Assembly: GCA_026992635.1 (NCBI GenBank)
Contig: JALWYU010000048.1
Location: 1 to 59,643, forward strand
Length of the DNA stretch: 59,643 bases
Source: Bacteroidota bacterium
GTDB lineage: Bacteria; Bacteroidota; Bacteroidia; JAADEI01
Direction of reading: 5' to 3'
The notes beneath the pieces are model-generated. The model made no database searches, was not told the DNA's origin, and worked only from the letters and a program-made list of their open reading frames with translations. The position numbers were made by a program, and so were the translations under genes. This document shows, in pieces, positions 17,247-27,086 of the stretch (positions are counted from its first letter, which is position 1; every line of letters begins with the position of its first letter).

Positions 17247-19643
17247 ATGGATCATGGCAGTGGGAACAACAACAGTGGTAGCAATGGCAATGTGCATGGT
17301 GCGGCGCGTGTGGCTTCGGAGGAGCGCACGCAAGCACTCACAGTAATTCTCCGCGAAGCCCCGCCAGTTGAGCCGGTGCGTGTGGAAGTATCCATTGACG
17401 GGAAAACGCTGATTCTGGAAACAGGAAAACTGGCGCGTCAAGCTGACGGCGCTGCCTTCATTACGATGGGCAGGACGCAGTTGCTGGCGACGGTCGTGTC
17501 CGCCAGAGAGGTCCAGCCCTATGCGGATTTTCTGCCGTTAACGGTGGACTACCAGGAGAAATTTTCTGCGACAGGGCGATTGCCCGGAGGCTTCTTGAAG
17601 CGTGAAGGCAGGCTGTCCGACCAGGAAATCTTAGTGAGCCGATTGGTGGACCGCGCCCTTCGCCCCCTCTTCTACAAAGACTATTTCGCAGATACGCAGG
17701 TGAAGATCACGCTGTTCTCTGCAGCGCCGGAGACCCCACCGGCAGCTTTAGCAGGGATTGCCGCCTCTGCGGCGATTATGGTTTCGGACATTCCATTTCA
17801 TGGTCCGATGGCAGAGGTTCGGATTATTCAATTGCCCGATGGGACATTTCGGCTGTTCCCCTCAGCACAGGAAGCGGAAAAAGCCGTACTGGATATCATT
17901 GTGGGGGGGACCGCCACGCATATCGTGATGGTAGAAGGCGAAATGCAAGAAGTGGACGAGAAAACCTTTCTGGAAGCACTTCAGATTGCACATCGTGCGA
18001 TTCAGGAGATTTGCCGTGCCCAGGAAGAACTGGTCAACCAACTGGGAGGTAAGAAAATCCGGGAGTACCCCCGTCCGGAAGAAGATGAAGAGATCCGTGA
18101 AGTGGTGGAGCGGGCGTCAGCCGATATGCTGGCGGTCTTTGAAGCGGCACTACCCAAGCAGGAGCGTCGGCGGCGCCTCAAAGAAATCAAAGAACGCATC
18201 CGCGAACAGCTCCCAGAGGAGAAACGGGAATCTCCACTGGTGGACAGGTACTTCCACGAGCTGGAAGCCCGCCTCATCCGGGATCTGATCTTTGAAAAGG
18301 GGATTCGCGTGGATGGGCGCAAACCCAACGAGATCCGCCCCATCTGGATGGAAGTGGATCTGCTGCATGCCACCCATGGATCGGCGTTGTTCACACGGGG
18401 TGAAACCCAGGCTTTAGCCACAGTCACAATTGGTGCCCGCTCAGAATTCCAGCTCATTGACACGCCGACCATCCAGGAGGAAAGCACGTTCATGGTGCAT
18501 TATAACTTTCCACCGTTTGCCACAGGTGAGATCAAACCCATGCGCCCGCCTACACGCCGGGAAATCGGGCATGGCAATCTGGCGTTGCGTGCATTGAAGG
18601 CGGTGATGCCCCCGGAAGACGTCCTGCCTTATACCGTGCGAGTCGTGTCGGATATTCTGGAATCCAATGGGTCGTCGTCTATGGCAACGGTCTGTGCCGG
18701 CTCCTTAGCATTGCTGGATGCGGGCGTACCGGTCAAAGGACACGTTGCAGGCATTGCCATGGGTCTGTTGCTGGATCCAGACCGGCAACGCCATGTCATT
18801 CTCACCGATATTCTGGGCGATGAAGATCACATTGGCGATATGGACTTCAAGGTGGCGGGTACGCGCAATGGCTTAACCGCCTGTCAGATGGACATCAAAG
18901 TGCCGGGTATCTCGTGGGAGATTATGGCGGAAGCCCTCCTCCAGGCAAAAGAAGCACGGCTCCGTATCCTGGAGTTGATGGAGAAAGTGATTCCGGAGCC
19001 ACGCCCCGAATTCAAGCCACACGCACCACGTACAGAAATCGTGTTCATCCCCAAGGAAACCATTGGCATCGTCATTGGTGCAGGCGGGCAGAACATCCAG
19101 GCAATTCAGCAGGAAACCGGTACGCAAATTTTCATTGAACCCTTAGAAGATCAGGGCAAAGTGTACATTACGGGTCCGGATAAAGAAAGCGTGGAAAAAG
19201 CCATTGAAAAAATCCAGAGAATTGCTGTCGTACCCCGTGTAGGGGAAGTCTATGAAGGTACAGTGAAGGAAATCTTGCCGTTTGGCGCACTCGTTGAGTT
19301 CCTGCCTAATCGTGTGGGACTCCTCCACATTTCTGAAATCGACTGGAAGCGTGTAGAACGCATTGAAGATTACTTCCGGGTAGGCGATACGATTCAGGTC
19401 AAGTTGATCGGGATCGATCCCACGGGTAAGTTCCGCCTGTCTCGCCGGGCTTTGCTTCCGCAGCCTCCACGTGCACCCCGTACGCAACGTCGGACCGGGC
19501 ATAGTGCGGAGCGGAGTCCAGGACACGGCGGAAGAATCGCGACCACTGCAGGGGGTGGCGGTCGGCGTCCGCCCGGAGCGCGCCGCCATCATTCGCGTGC
19601 GACCAGCCGCCTGTACAATTTCCGCGATGAGAAGTATTCCTGA
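17247..19643 (+). CDS. pnp: Polyribonucleotide nucleotidyltransferase (PNPase)
   Basis: 798 aa; two RNase PH domains, KH domain VIGAGGQNIQAIQQETGTQI and S1 domain VGEVYEGTVKEILPFGALVEFLPNRVGLLHISEI. Confidence 0.95.
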   Translation: MDHGSGNNNSGSNGNVHGAARVASEERTQALTVILREAPPVEPVRVEVSIDGKTLILETGKLARQADGAAFITMGRTQLLATVVSAREVQPYADFLPLTVDYQEKFSATGRLPGGFLKREGRLSDQEILVSRLVDRALRPLFYKDYFADTQVKITLFSAAPETPPAALAGIAASAAIMVSDIPFHGPMAEVRIIQLPDGTFRLFPSAQEAEKAVLDIIVGGTATHIVMVEGEMQEVDEKTFLEALQIAHRAIQEICRAQEELVNQLGGKKIREYPRPEEDEEIREVVERASADMLAVFEAALPKQERRRRLKEIKERIREQLPEEKRESPLVDRYFHELEARLIRDLIFEKGIRVDGRKPNEIRPIWMEVDLLHATHGSALFTRGETQALATVTIGARSEFQLIDTPTIQEESTFMVHYNFPPFATGEIKPMRPPTRREIGHGNLALRALKAVMPPEDVLPYTVRVVSDILESNGSSSMATVCAGSLALLDAGVPVKGHVAGIAMGLLLDPDRQRHVILTDILGDEDHIGDMDFKVAGTRNGLTACQMDIKVPGISWEIMAEALLQAKEARLRILELMEKVIPEPRPEFKPHAPRTEIVFIPKETIGIVIGAGGQNIQAIQQETGTQIFIEPLEDQGKVYITGPDKESVEKAIEKIQRIAVVPRVGEVYEGTVKEILPFGALVEFLPNRVGLLHISEIDWKRVERIEDYFRVGDTIQVKLIGIDPTGKFRLSRRALLPQPPRAPRTQRRTGHSAERSPGHGGRIATTAGGGGRRPPGARRHHSRATSRLYNFRDEKYS

Positions 19644-19691
19644 GGGGGACGTAAATCTGAAGGGAAGGCGTACACAGGTTGGGAAGAGAAA

Positions 19692-20843
19692 ATGGCTACG
19701 AACAGCTCAGGGATAGCCGATGTGGCGCCCCAGCACAGCGATACCCAATCCTTAGAAGCACTGCGTGCGCTGGTTTTGGCGCGTGCTCCACAACGCTGGA
19801 CACTGGTTGTGCATCGGAGTCCGGATGGCGATGCCTTGGGCAGTGCCCTTGCCCTCGCCCTGTTCTTGCGTAAGTGGTACACTCGCCACCTCAATCGTTC
19901 AGTAGAGATTGTGGTGTTGTCGCCTACGCCTGTTCCTGCTTATTACTGGTGGTTGCCCGGTGCCCAAACCTATTTGCAGGAGGTGGGCGCACTTTCCCAG
20001 GAGGCGCGAACCCGGTGGGTCCGCCAGACCGACGTGTTTGTCTTCGTGGATTTTAACGACCTGAGCCGATTGGAAGACCTGGGCGAAGCCATCGCACAAG
20101 CTTTGGCAACCACCCACGAAGACGGGCGTCCCATAGCTGTCCTGGTTGACCACCACGAAAACCCACGTGTGGAAACGGATTTTCGTCTTTGGTCGCCAGA
20201 CGCCGCCGCCACCGCGCAGCTCATGTGGCAATGGCTTGTGACCTGGGATTCCTCGCTGATTGACCGTGAAATCGCCACATGCATCTACACCGCATTGATG
20301 ACGGATACGGGCAGCTTCCGGTTTGGAACCACCACACCTGAAGTCCACTATCTGGCTGCCCGCCTGCTGAGCTATGGCGTTCAGCCCGACCTCGTCTACC
20401 AGAAGATTTACCACACCTTTTCGTACCATCGCCTTCAGTTTTATGGTTTTTGCCTGCTGGCACGCCTTCGTTATTTGCCCTTTTTTCGGTGTGCCTATTT
20501 AGTGGTATCGGCTGAGGATTTGCGTCGCTTTCGGATTGGGGCAGGCGAAACGGAAGGACTCGTCAACTATACACTGACGTTGCAAAATGTGGTGTTGGGC
20601 GCGTTACTCATTGACCGGACACAACCGCATCACACGCGTCCCACGATTCGCCTGTCGTTACGGTCGACGGGCTCACTTCGCGTAGATGAACTGGCGGTGC
20701 GGTACTTTAACGGGGGTGGACATGCCAATGCCGCAGGGGGTGTACTTCATATGCCACTTACTGAGGCAGAAGCCTATTTTCTGGATGTGCTCAAGCGGGA
20801 ATTTCCCCGGTGGACACAGCCCATAACCAGTTCTTCCGACTGA
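19692..20843 (+). CDS. nrnA: DHH/DHHA1 phosphoesterase (NrnA-like oligoribonuclease/pAp phosphatase)
   Basis: VVHRSPDGDALGSALALALFL, VLVDHHENP, GGGHANAAGG motifs. Confidence 0.85.
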   Translation: MATNSSGIADVAPQHSDTQSLEALRALVLARAPQRWTLVVHRSPDGDALGSALALALFLRKWYTRHLNRSVEIVVLSPTPVPAYYWWLPGAQTYLQEVGALSQEARTRWVRQTDVFVFVDFNDLSRLEDLGEAIAQALATTHEDGRPIAVLVDHHENPRVETDFRLWSPDAAATAQLMWQWLVTWDSSLIDREIATCIYTALMTDTGSFRFGTTTPEVHYLAARLLSYGVQPDLVYQKIYHTFSYHRLQFYGFCLLARLRYLPFFRCAYLVVSAEDLRRFRIGAGETEGLVNYTLTLQNVVLGALLIDRTQPHHTRPTIRLSLRSTGSLRVDELAVRYFNGGGHANAAGGVLHMPLTEAEAYFLDVLKREFPRWTQPITSSSD

Positions 20844-20848
20844 TTGGA

Positions 20849-20875
20849 CGTGTGTGTGTGTGTGCGTGTGCGTGC
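20849..20875. repeat. Alternating purine-pyrimidine (TG/CG) microsatellite
   Basis: CGTGTGTGTGTGTGCGTGTGCGTGC directly after the nrnA stop codon. Confidence 0.9.
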
Positions 20876-20963
20876 TACTGGTTGGCAGATCTATCCTCTT
20901 TTGGGATTTGTGTGGGAATTGTCCCGGGAACTGGCATAAATTTTGCATAGGAGGGTAGATGAC

Positions 20964-23900
20964 ATGGCGGTGAAACAACGAATGCGTACGGATACCAGCA
21001 ATTGGGCAGGACTGCGGGACGAGCAGAATGGACGGCAGGTGGGGCAGGTGGGTGCAGTCCGCCAAAGTGGGCGTGGGCGCAGGTGGCGTCGGCGCCTCCT
21101 CGCAATTGCCATTGCGCTGCTTCTGGTGGGGGCAGGTGTATTCTGGTGGGGGACAGGCAGGATTGTTTCGGGCGCACTCTATGTCGCGCAGCGCCAGCTG
21201 GCTGCCGATAGTATTTTCTTAGCGTGGGAGCGGATCCTGTGGTTGCCACCCTATACGCTGATTATTCGGGGCATTCATATGCATCGGGATTCTGCCTTTG
21301 ATGTGTTTGTGGACCGTGTAGCCCTTCGGATTCGGTGGCAATCTATCTGGAAGGGCATTTTTCGCGTGCACAGTCTGACTGTTCAGGATGTGGAGGGGAT
21401 GGTCTGGCTTTTCCCGATCGCCTCGGATACCGTTGATTCTGCACCTGATACCCCTTCATCTGCCTTAGCTGAACCGGTGGATTTGCCGCCGGTTCAGCTG
21501 GATCGCTTGATTCTCCGGGATGTGTCCTTGACGGTGATGCTAACCCGCGAAGATACGCTCAGTCGTCTGGCTGGTTTTCAGATGGGGATTTATCGGGTGT
21601 GTACCGGGGGTTCATCCCTGACCATAGACTCCCTGACGTTGCGCGCTCGCCAGTTGCACGTATGGAGTTTTGCCGACACAACGGAAACACCTCCGTCTGA
21701 TACGCTGTGGGCGTGGTCCTGGCTGGCGGTTCTTCCCTCCGGAATGCACGTCGGGATTGCGCGTATTCGTGTAATAGTGGACACCTTTAGTTTTACACAG
21801 GTGGATTCATCCGGGTTGGTGTATGGGGAAGACAGTGTGTGGGTTCGTCGGGCGCCATCCACTTTGTCCTACTCAGGACGTACTTCCATGGAGGTTAGTC
21901 AGTTGCGGGCTATCCTGGATGAAATTGCCTTCAGCGCTGATTCATTCACGGTGACCAGAGTAAGTCTTGAAGCAGCAAAACCTGCACTGAGTGTGTCGGG
22001 TGCACTTTCTGCGGATATCGTGCGCCAGACCTTAGCTGTGCCCCAGCTCATTGTCCATACGCCTGCATGGACGATGCATTATGCTGGCTGGCTGAATACC
22101 CGACAGCCCATAGTGCGCACCACCGATCCGCTTGCACACATAGAAGGCTGGCACGCGTTGCACATAGAGACTGACGCGGGAGATTCACTGTGGCACTGGC
22201 TGAGCCAGTGGGCAAACTTTCTGGGTCAGGACCTGGACAGCCTCCTCTATGGTGTCGCGACACTTCCCGCCAGCAAATTGAATCTTGCTGTACACACCTG
22301 GGGAGGAACCCTTGCCATTGCCTGGCATCTTACGCTGCGTTCGGGCGAGGGCAAACCTGTGCTGGATAATCAGAACTTTGTGGTTGCCCAATGGGAAAGT
22401 CATATCTCAGTGGATTCACTGATGCGTGGGGGTGTCCTTCCTGTGGCAGGCAGGGTTCACGGCGCACTCTTCATTGCACCGGGGTTGCAGCGGTTTTGGC
22501 AGGCGTGGGTTACCCAACCACTGGACAGCGTCTGGCAGGGGTGGTGGACCGCCTTCACGCCTGCGTACTGGTCGTGGCACGGCGGGATTCACAATCAAAC
22601 CCTTACGCTGTGGCACAGACTGTGGTTGGGAACTGCCCACTTTCAATTTCATACCCGGTATATCCATGGAATGCACCCGGAGGTGGTTGCCCAATGGACA
22701 GGCAGTGCAATAGGGTTGCCTTCACCGGTTCAAACCCGGGTGGATTCACTCACTGGTACTTTGACCCTGACGCTTAATCAAGATTACACCCTTCAGGAGA
22801 GTCAAGCCGAGCTGGTCGCCCATCATGTTTCCAGTCCCTATTTACGGGATTCTGTGAATTTTCGGCTGGTGGGCGAATTGCATTCTTCTATCTGGCATCT
22901 TTCGTTGTGGCTGTATGGCAGAGATGTTTTTCAGCAGTTGATTTTTACGATGCATGGCACACAGGAAGCATTCTTTGTTCGTGGACAGGGTCAGGGTTCT
23001 ATCACATGCCAGGCGTCTATGCCCCATGGATGGAACGCCCTGCCCATCCCTGTCCATCTCCATCCGCTGGAAACCCATTTTCGCTTTCAATGGCGGGAGG
23101 ATGCCTTCAGCCTGACGTGGGATCTGGCAGAAAGTCAGGTTCGCTTAGATACGGTTATGCAATCGCTGGCAGGGACAATGGGAGGTATTCGGTGGACAGC
23201 TCCGGACTCCCTGAGCCTGTGGCTGGCAGGTTCAGGAATGGATGCGTCCTTTCAGGCGGCACATCTCACGGCACTCACGGCATTCTTAGAGGAGAACCCA
23301 CTGTGGGGCTTCTTTCCGGCTCAACCCCTTCCATCTGGACAAATTGCATTCCATCTGAATCTGGAATCTGTGCCCGACGTGCTGATTGCCCAGTTATTTC
23401 CGGATCTTCGGGTGGAGGCACCCGTTAAAATCCGGCTCAATGTGGCAGATTCAATAGTTCAGGCTCAGGCGCGCCTCCAGGAACTGTGCTATGCGCCCGG
23501 CGAAATCTGTGCGTCCAATTTGATGCTGGAAAGTCAGATTGCCCCAGGACGAACCCACTGGCAAGCACTGATCCACCAGATCACCTTGCCCGCCCTGGAT
23601 ACGTTAATGAACTGGCATGTGCGCTGGCGGGGAGACAGCCTGCTGGGCACCCTCCACCTCAAAACCCATTTTGCGCACACCACCCAGCCCTTTGTCTTGC
23701 AATTTGCTGTGTATCGGTCAGGGACTTTCTGGCGAATGGGCATTGACTCAATGGTCTTTCCCTACGGTGAAGAGCAATGGTATGCCGTGCCCGCTTATTG
23801 TATGGCGGGTCCGGGCGCCGTGTGCATTCCCGACCTCTTCCTGACCAATACCGAAGGGACAGCCTCCCTGCGCTTTGCCCTTCAACCCGACGGGTACTAC

Positions 23901-25952
23901 GCTTTACATGTAGATAGATTTCACCTCACACCCTTGCTCCGGACGTTCGTCGCACCCTACGTGGGAATGGATCTGGCGGGCAGACTCTCAGGACATATCC
24001 GCGTGGACACATTGCTTCAAAAAGTCGCGGTAGATTCTATTGTACTTCGTGCGGTGCGCCTGGATACCATGCTATTGCCTGTATGGCGGCTGGCAGGCGC
24101 TTACGATCTGAAGCGCCAAACCGGAACTGTTCAACTTATTCAACAGGATGCGAACCGCCATCAGGGCGTGCTGATGGGTCGGGTCACCCCGAACCAGGTC
24201 GTCCTCACGATGGATTCGTTTGGGATTCACTGGCTCCAGCCTTTCTTAACCGGGATCCTGGATTCGTTCGCAGGCTTCCTCACCACGGAACAGCCCATTG
24301 TAATCCATCTTGCCTCTGGAGGGGAAGCAATCAACGACCTGAACGGAACAATCCAAATTCAGGGTTTGCACTTTCATGTTGATTTCACGGGTGTAACCTA
24401 CAGTGCAACGGGTAAGGGAATTTTGACTGGTGATAGCCTTCAGTTGCGCCTGGTTTTGACCGATCCGGCAGGCAGACTTGCCCGTGCTCAGGGGGCTGTG
24501 CACTTTCAGCCCTTTACCTATTCGGTCAGCATCACAACGCGAGATGTGCTGGCGATGGCAACCACTGCCGAACAAAACCCCGACTATTATGGCGTGGCAC
24601 GGATCGGCGGAACCGTCCGGCTGTATGGCGACCTCTCCACATTCTGGATTGCCTTAGAGGAAGTTACGCCAATCCGTCCTTCCGAATTAACCATGCCCAT
24701 TTACACGGGTCCTTACGTTTCGGAAGAAGACTGGATTCGTTTTCGTCCGCGAAGCACGCCAGCCAATCAGAATGTTCAGAGTGCTGGCAAGCGACAGTCC
24801 ACCCAGGACCAATCCGCCAGTTCAACGGAACAACAGGCTTCTACGGGAGCGGATACCGACGAAGGTGAGGCATTTGGCGTGGGCTTTCGGGCAACGATCC
24901 ATCTTTCGGATGCGTTGACGCTGGTCATTCCGTTTGACCCACCCACGGGCGACGTACTGCAGGTGGCGGGCACCGGCAATATAGAACTGGAATACCTGCC
25001 CGATGGACGATTCGCTATGCGTGGCATTTATCAGATTCAGAGTGGCAGTTACCGGTTTAACTACAGTGGCTTGATTGTCAAGGAGTTTCAAATTGCCGAG
25101 GGGACGATTCGGTGGACAGGCTCCCCTTACGACGGACTGCTGGACCTCATCGCTGAATACCGCCAAAAGACCACGACCTCAAACCTGGCACTCTACCAGC
25201 AGCAACAAAGTGGGGGGCAAGCCAGCGAGCTGCCCCGGTATGTTACTGCCATCGTCCGAATGCATATGCAGGGTACGCTTGCGCAACCCACCCTTGCCTT
25301 TGAACTGGATATTGTGGAGGCGGAGCGCGATCCGCGCCTCGCAACCATTGTCCGGGCAATCAATGCCAATCCTCAGGAGCGGGACTACCAGGTGTTCAGT
25401 TTGCTGGCAATCAATCAGTTTGCACCTCCACGATATGCAGGTGGGGGGGTTGTCGCGGGCGCCTCCAACGTGTACCAGACAATGAGCCACTTCATGTCCC
25501 AGCAATTGACGTCGCTGGCGCAGGAACTCCTCGGCGATGAATCCCTGCAACTCACTGTTGGCTACCAGAAAGGCAAAGAAGCCACCGGACAAAAAGCCGT
25601 TGCCGTAGAAGTGGGCATTTCCAAAGCATTGTTCGGACAGCGCATGGTAATAGACATTGGCGGGACGATGGTCCGTGCGCATGAGGGCAGTCAACTGTCC
25701 GGAACGATGCAACTGGAGTATTTGCTGACGAAAGATGGGAGGTGGCGCTGGCGCCTATTCTCGCAAATGCAGGAGGGGGCAGCCGGCCAAAAGGTTTACT
25801 ATACGGGGATGGGTTTGCGGTATGTCCGCCATTTTGAAAAACTCTTCCGTACGAAGCAAAAGAAAAAGCAAGCCAGCCAAAACGAAAAAGCCAATCGCAA
25901 CACACTTCAGAACAGACCAATCAGGGAGGAAGAAGAGCAGGAAAACCCATAA
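20964..25952 (+). CDS. TamB-like translocation and assembly module protein (AsmA/DUF490-type)
   Basis: About 1660 aa with single N-terminal TM, long beta-rich repeats and C-terminal TamB-like region (GVFRATIHLSDALTLVIP...GTGNIELEYLPDGRFAMRGIYQIQSGSYRF); start ATG 20964 or 20943. Confidence 0.75.
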   Translation: MAVKQRMRTDTSNWAGLRDEQNGRQVGQVGAVRQSGRGRRWRRRLLAIAIALLLVGAGVFWWGTGRIVSGALYVAQRQLAADSIFLAWERILWLPPYTLIIRGIHMHRDSAFDVFVDRVALRIRWQSIWKGIFRVHSLTVQDVEGMVWLFPIASDTVDSAPDTPSSALAEPVDLPPVQLDRLILRDVSLTVMLTREDTLSRLAGFQMGIYRVCTGGSSLTIDSLTLRARQLHVWSFADTTETPPSDTLWAWSWLAVLPSGMHVGIARIRVIVDTFSFTQVDSSGLVYGEDSVWVRRAPSTLSYSGRTSMEVSQLRAILDEIAFSADSFTVTRVSLEAAKPALSVSGALSADIVRQTLAVPQLIVHTPAWTMHYAGWLNTRQPIVRTTDPLAHIEGWHALHIETDAGDSLWHWLSQWANFLGQDLDSLLYGVATLPASKLNLAVHTWGGTLAIAWHLTLRSGEGKPVLDNQNFVVAQWESHISVDSLMRGGVLPVAGRVHGALFIAPGLQRFWQAWVTQPLDSVWQGWWTAFTPAYWSWHGGIHNQTLTLWHRLWLGTAHFQFHTRYIHGMHPEVVAQWTGSAIGLPSPVQTRVDSLTGTLTLTLNQDYTLQESQAELVAHHVSSPYLRDSVNFRLVGELHSSIWHLSLWLYGRDVFQQLIFTMHGTQEAFFVRGQGQGSITCQASMPHGWNALPIPVHLHPLETHFRFQWREDAFSLTWDLAESQVRLDTVMQSLAGTMGGIRWTAPDSLSLWLAGSGMDASFQAAHLTALTAFLEENPLWGFFPAQPLPSGQIAFHLNLESVPDVLIAQLFPDLRVEAPVKIRLNVADSIVQAQARLQELCYAPGEICASNLMLESQIAPGRTHWQALIHQITLPALDTLMNWHVRWRGDSLLGTLHLKTHFAHTTQPFVLQFAVYRSGTFWRMGIDSMVFPYGEEQWYAVPAYCMAGPGAVCIPDLFLTNTEGTASLRFALQPDGYYALHVDRFHLTPLLRTFVAPYVGMDLAGRLSGHIRVDTLLQKVAVDSIVLRAVRLDTMLLPVWRLAGAYDLKRQTGTVQLIQQDANRHQGVLMGRVTPNQVVLTMDSFGIHWLQPFLTGILDSFAGFLTTEQPIVIHLASGGEAINDLNGTIQIQGLHFHVDFTGVTYSATGKGILTGDSLQLRLVLTDPAGRLARAQGAVHFQPFTYSVSITTRDVLAMATTAEQNPDYYGVARIGGTVRLYGDLSTFWIALEEVTPIRPSELTMPIYTGPYVSEEDWIRFRPRSTPANQNVQSAGKRQSTQDQSASSTEQQASTGADTDEGEAFGVGFRATIHLSDALTLVIPFDPPTGDVLQVAGTGNIELEYLPDGRFAMRGIYQIQSGSYRFNYSGLIVKEFQIAEGTIRWTGSPYDGLLDLIAEYRQKTTTSNLALYQQQQSGGQASELPRYVTAIVRMHMQGTLAQPTLAFELDIVEAERDPRLATIVRAINANPQERDYQVFSLLAINQFAPPRYAGGGVVAGASNVYQTMSHFMSQQLTSLAQELLGDESLQLTVGYQKGKEATGQKAVAVEVGISKALFGQRMVIDIGGTMVRAHEGSQLSGTMQLEYLLTKDGRWRWRLFSQMQEGAAGQKVYYTGMGLRYVRHFEKLFRTKQKKKQASQNEKANRNTLQNRPIREEEEQENP

Positions 25953-25967
25953 CAAAGGGTGTTGTGC

Positions 25968-27059
25968 ATGCGTGTTCGCGTCGGGGGTTTTCGGGCGTTG
26001 TGCCTGGTGCTGAGCGGATGTTGCCTGATAGGACTGGAAGACAGAGAATTTTCTGACTCCAGCGTGGGATTTGCGCGATGGGCAGTGAACATTGCAGAGC
26101 CGTCGGCACTGTGTGGCGGGCTTACGCCGGCAAACGCGCAATATAGCTGGCGGGGGCAACTACCCGGGGAGACAGACAAGCGGGAGGCGGGCAAGTCCTC
26201 AGTCCGAAAAAAAGATTGGCTTGTGTTTCGGTTGCGCGTAGTGTGGGTGGGTAGTTCGCCGGTGGATTCAGCCCGGTTATGGCAGGGGTTAGCACGGCTT
26301 GCCCGTGCTTTGAAGCCCCACCGTGTTTGTTTTCGGCTGGTGGAAGTGGTTCAGCGACGCGATCCATTCCTGGAGGAAAAGCAATTTTTTGGGAAGTGGC
26401 GCTGTCCCTCAGATTTGCCAATGCTGCCTTATATGCGGTTGGGCAGTCACCTGCGCCTGTACTATTCCGATTCGGTAGCACTAACATTGATGGTGTTGCC
26501 CAATTTGTGCAATCGGGGAGTGGTGGCGTATGGCTGGACACCCGCTGTACGCCAGGACGTTGTCCATACTGGCTTGATTGCCCATGAACTGGGGCATTCC
26601 TTTGGACTCCAGCACACACATCTGGGCATTACCGAGAGCCGACGATGCACCGAGTGGGTCTGGGCAATGCACACGGCGGGGCGGAACCCCGCCTGTCAGC
26701 GGGGTGGCGATGGCATTTGCGATACCTATCCCTCACCCCTCTACTATGAAGGTGTCGATCCTCATACGTGCCAGTGGGATGGACAAACCACTGCCAAAAC
26801 ACTGTGTGCACCCTTAGGGAAGGATTCGCTGTTGCGCCGTCGGTTTCTGGACTCCCTGAAAGCAATCGCCGATCGGCTACCAAACTCATTTGTCACCAAC
26901 GTTATGTCGTATGTGCCCTTAGTGCATTGCATGCGTTCGTTTACTGAGGAGCAGGGGTTTCGGATTCGCCGTGCCCTCCTTCAGCAATATGTCCGGACGC
27001 TCGTGGGTGTGTACCGGCGCCGTCCACCTCGGGGAATGTGTTTTGGGACAGACAAATAA
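25968..27059 (+). CDS. Putative zinc metalloprotease (M43/pappalysin-like), lipoprotein-like N-terminus
   Basis: HELGHSFGLQHTHLG zinc-binding motif, downstream GDGICDTYPSPLYY and NVMSYVPL (Met-turn-like). Confidence 0.6.
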   Translation: MRVRVGGFRALCLVLSGCCLIGLEDREFSDSSVGFARWAVNIAEPSALCGGLTPANAQYSWRGQLPGETDKREAGKSSVRKKDWLVFRLRVVWVGSSPVDSARLWQGLARLARALKPHRVCFRLVEVVQRRDPFLEEKQFFGKWRCPSDLPMLPYMRLGSHLRLYYSDSVALTLMVLPNLCNRGVVAYGWTPAVRQDVVHTGLIAHELGHSFGLQHTHLGITESRRCTEWVWAMHTAGRNPACQRGGDGICDTYPSPLYYEGVDPHTCQWDGQTTAKTLCAPLGKDSLLRRRFLDSLKAIADRLPNSFVTNVMSYVPLVHCMRSFTEEQGFRIRRALLQQYVRTLVGVYRRRPPRGMCFGTDK

Positions 27060-27086
27060 GGGATGGTTGACTCGCTTTGCAGAGTA

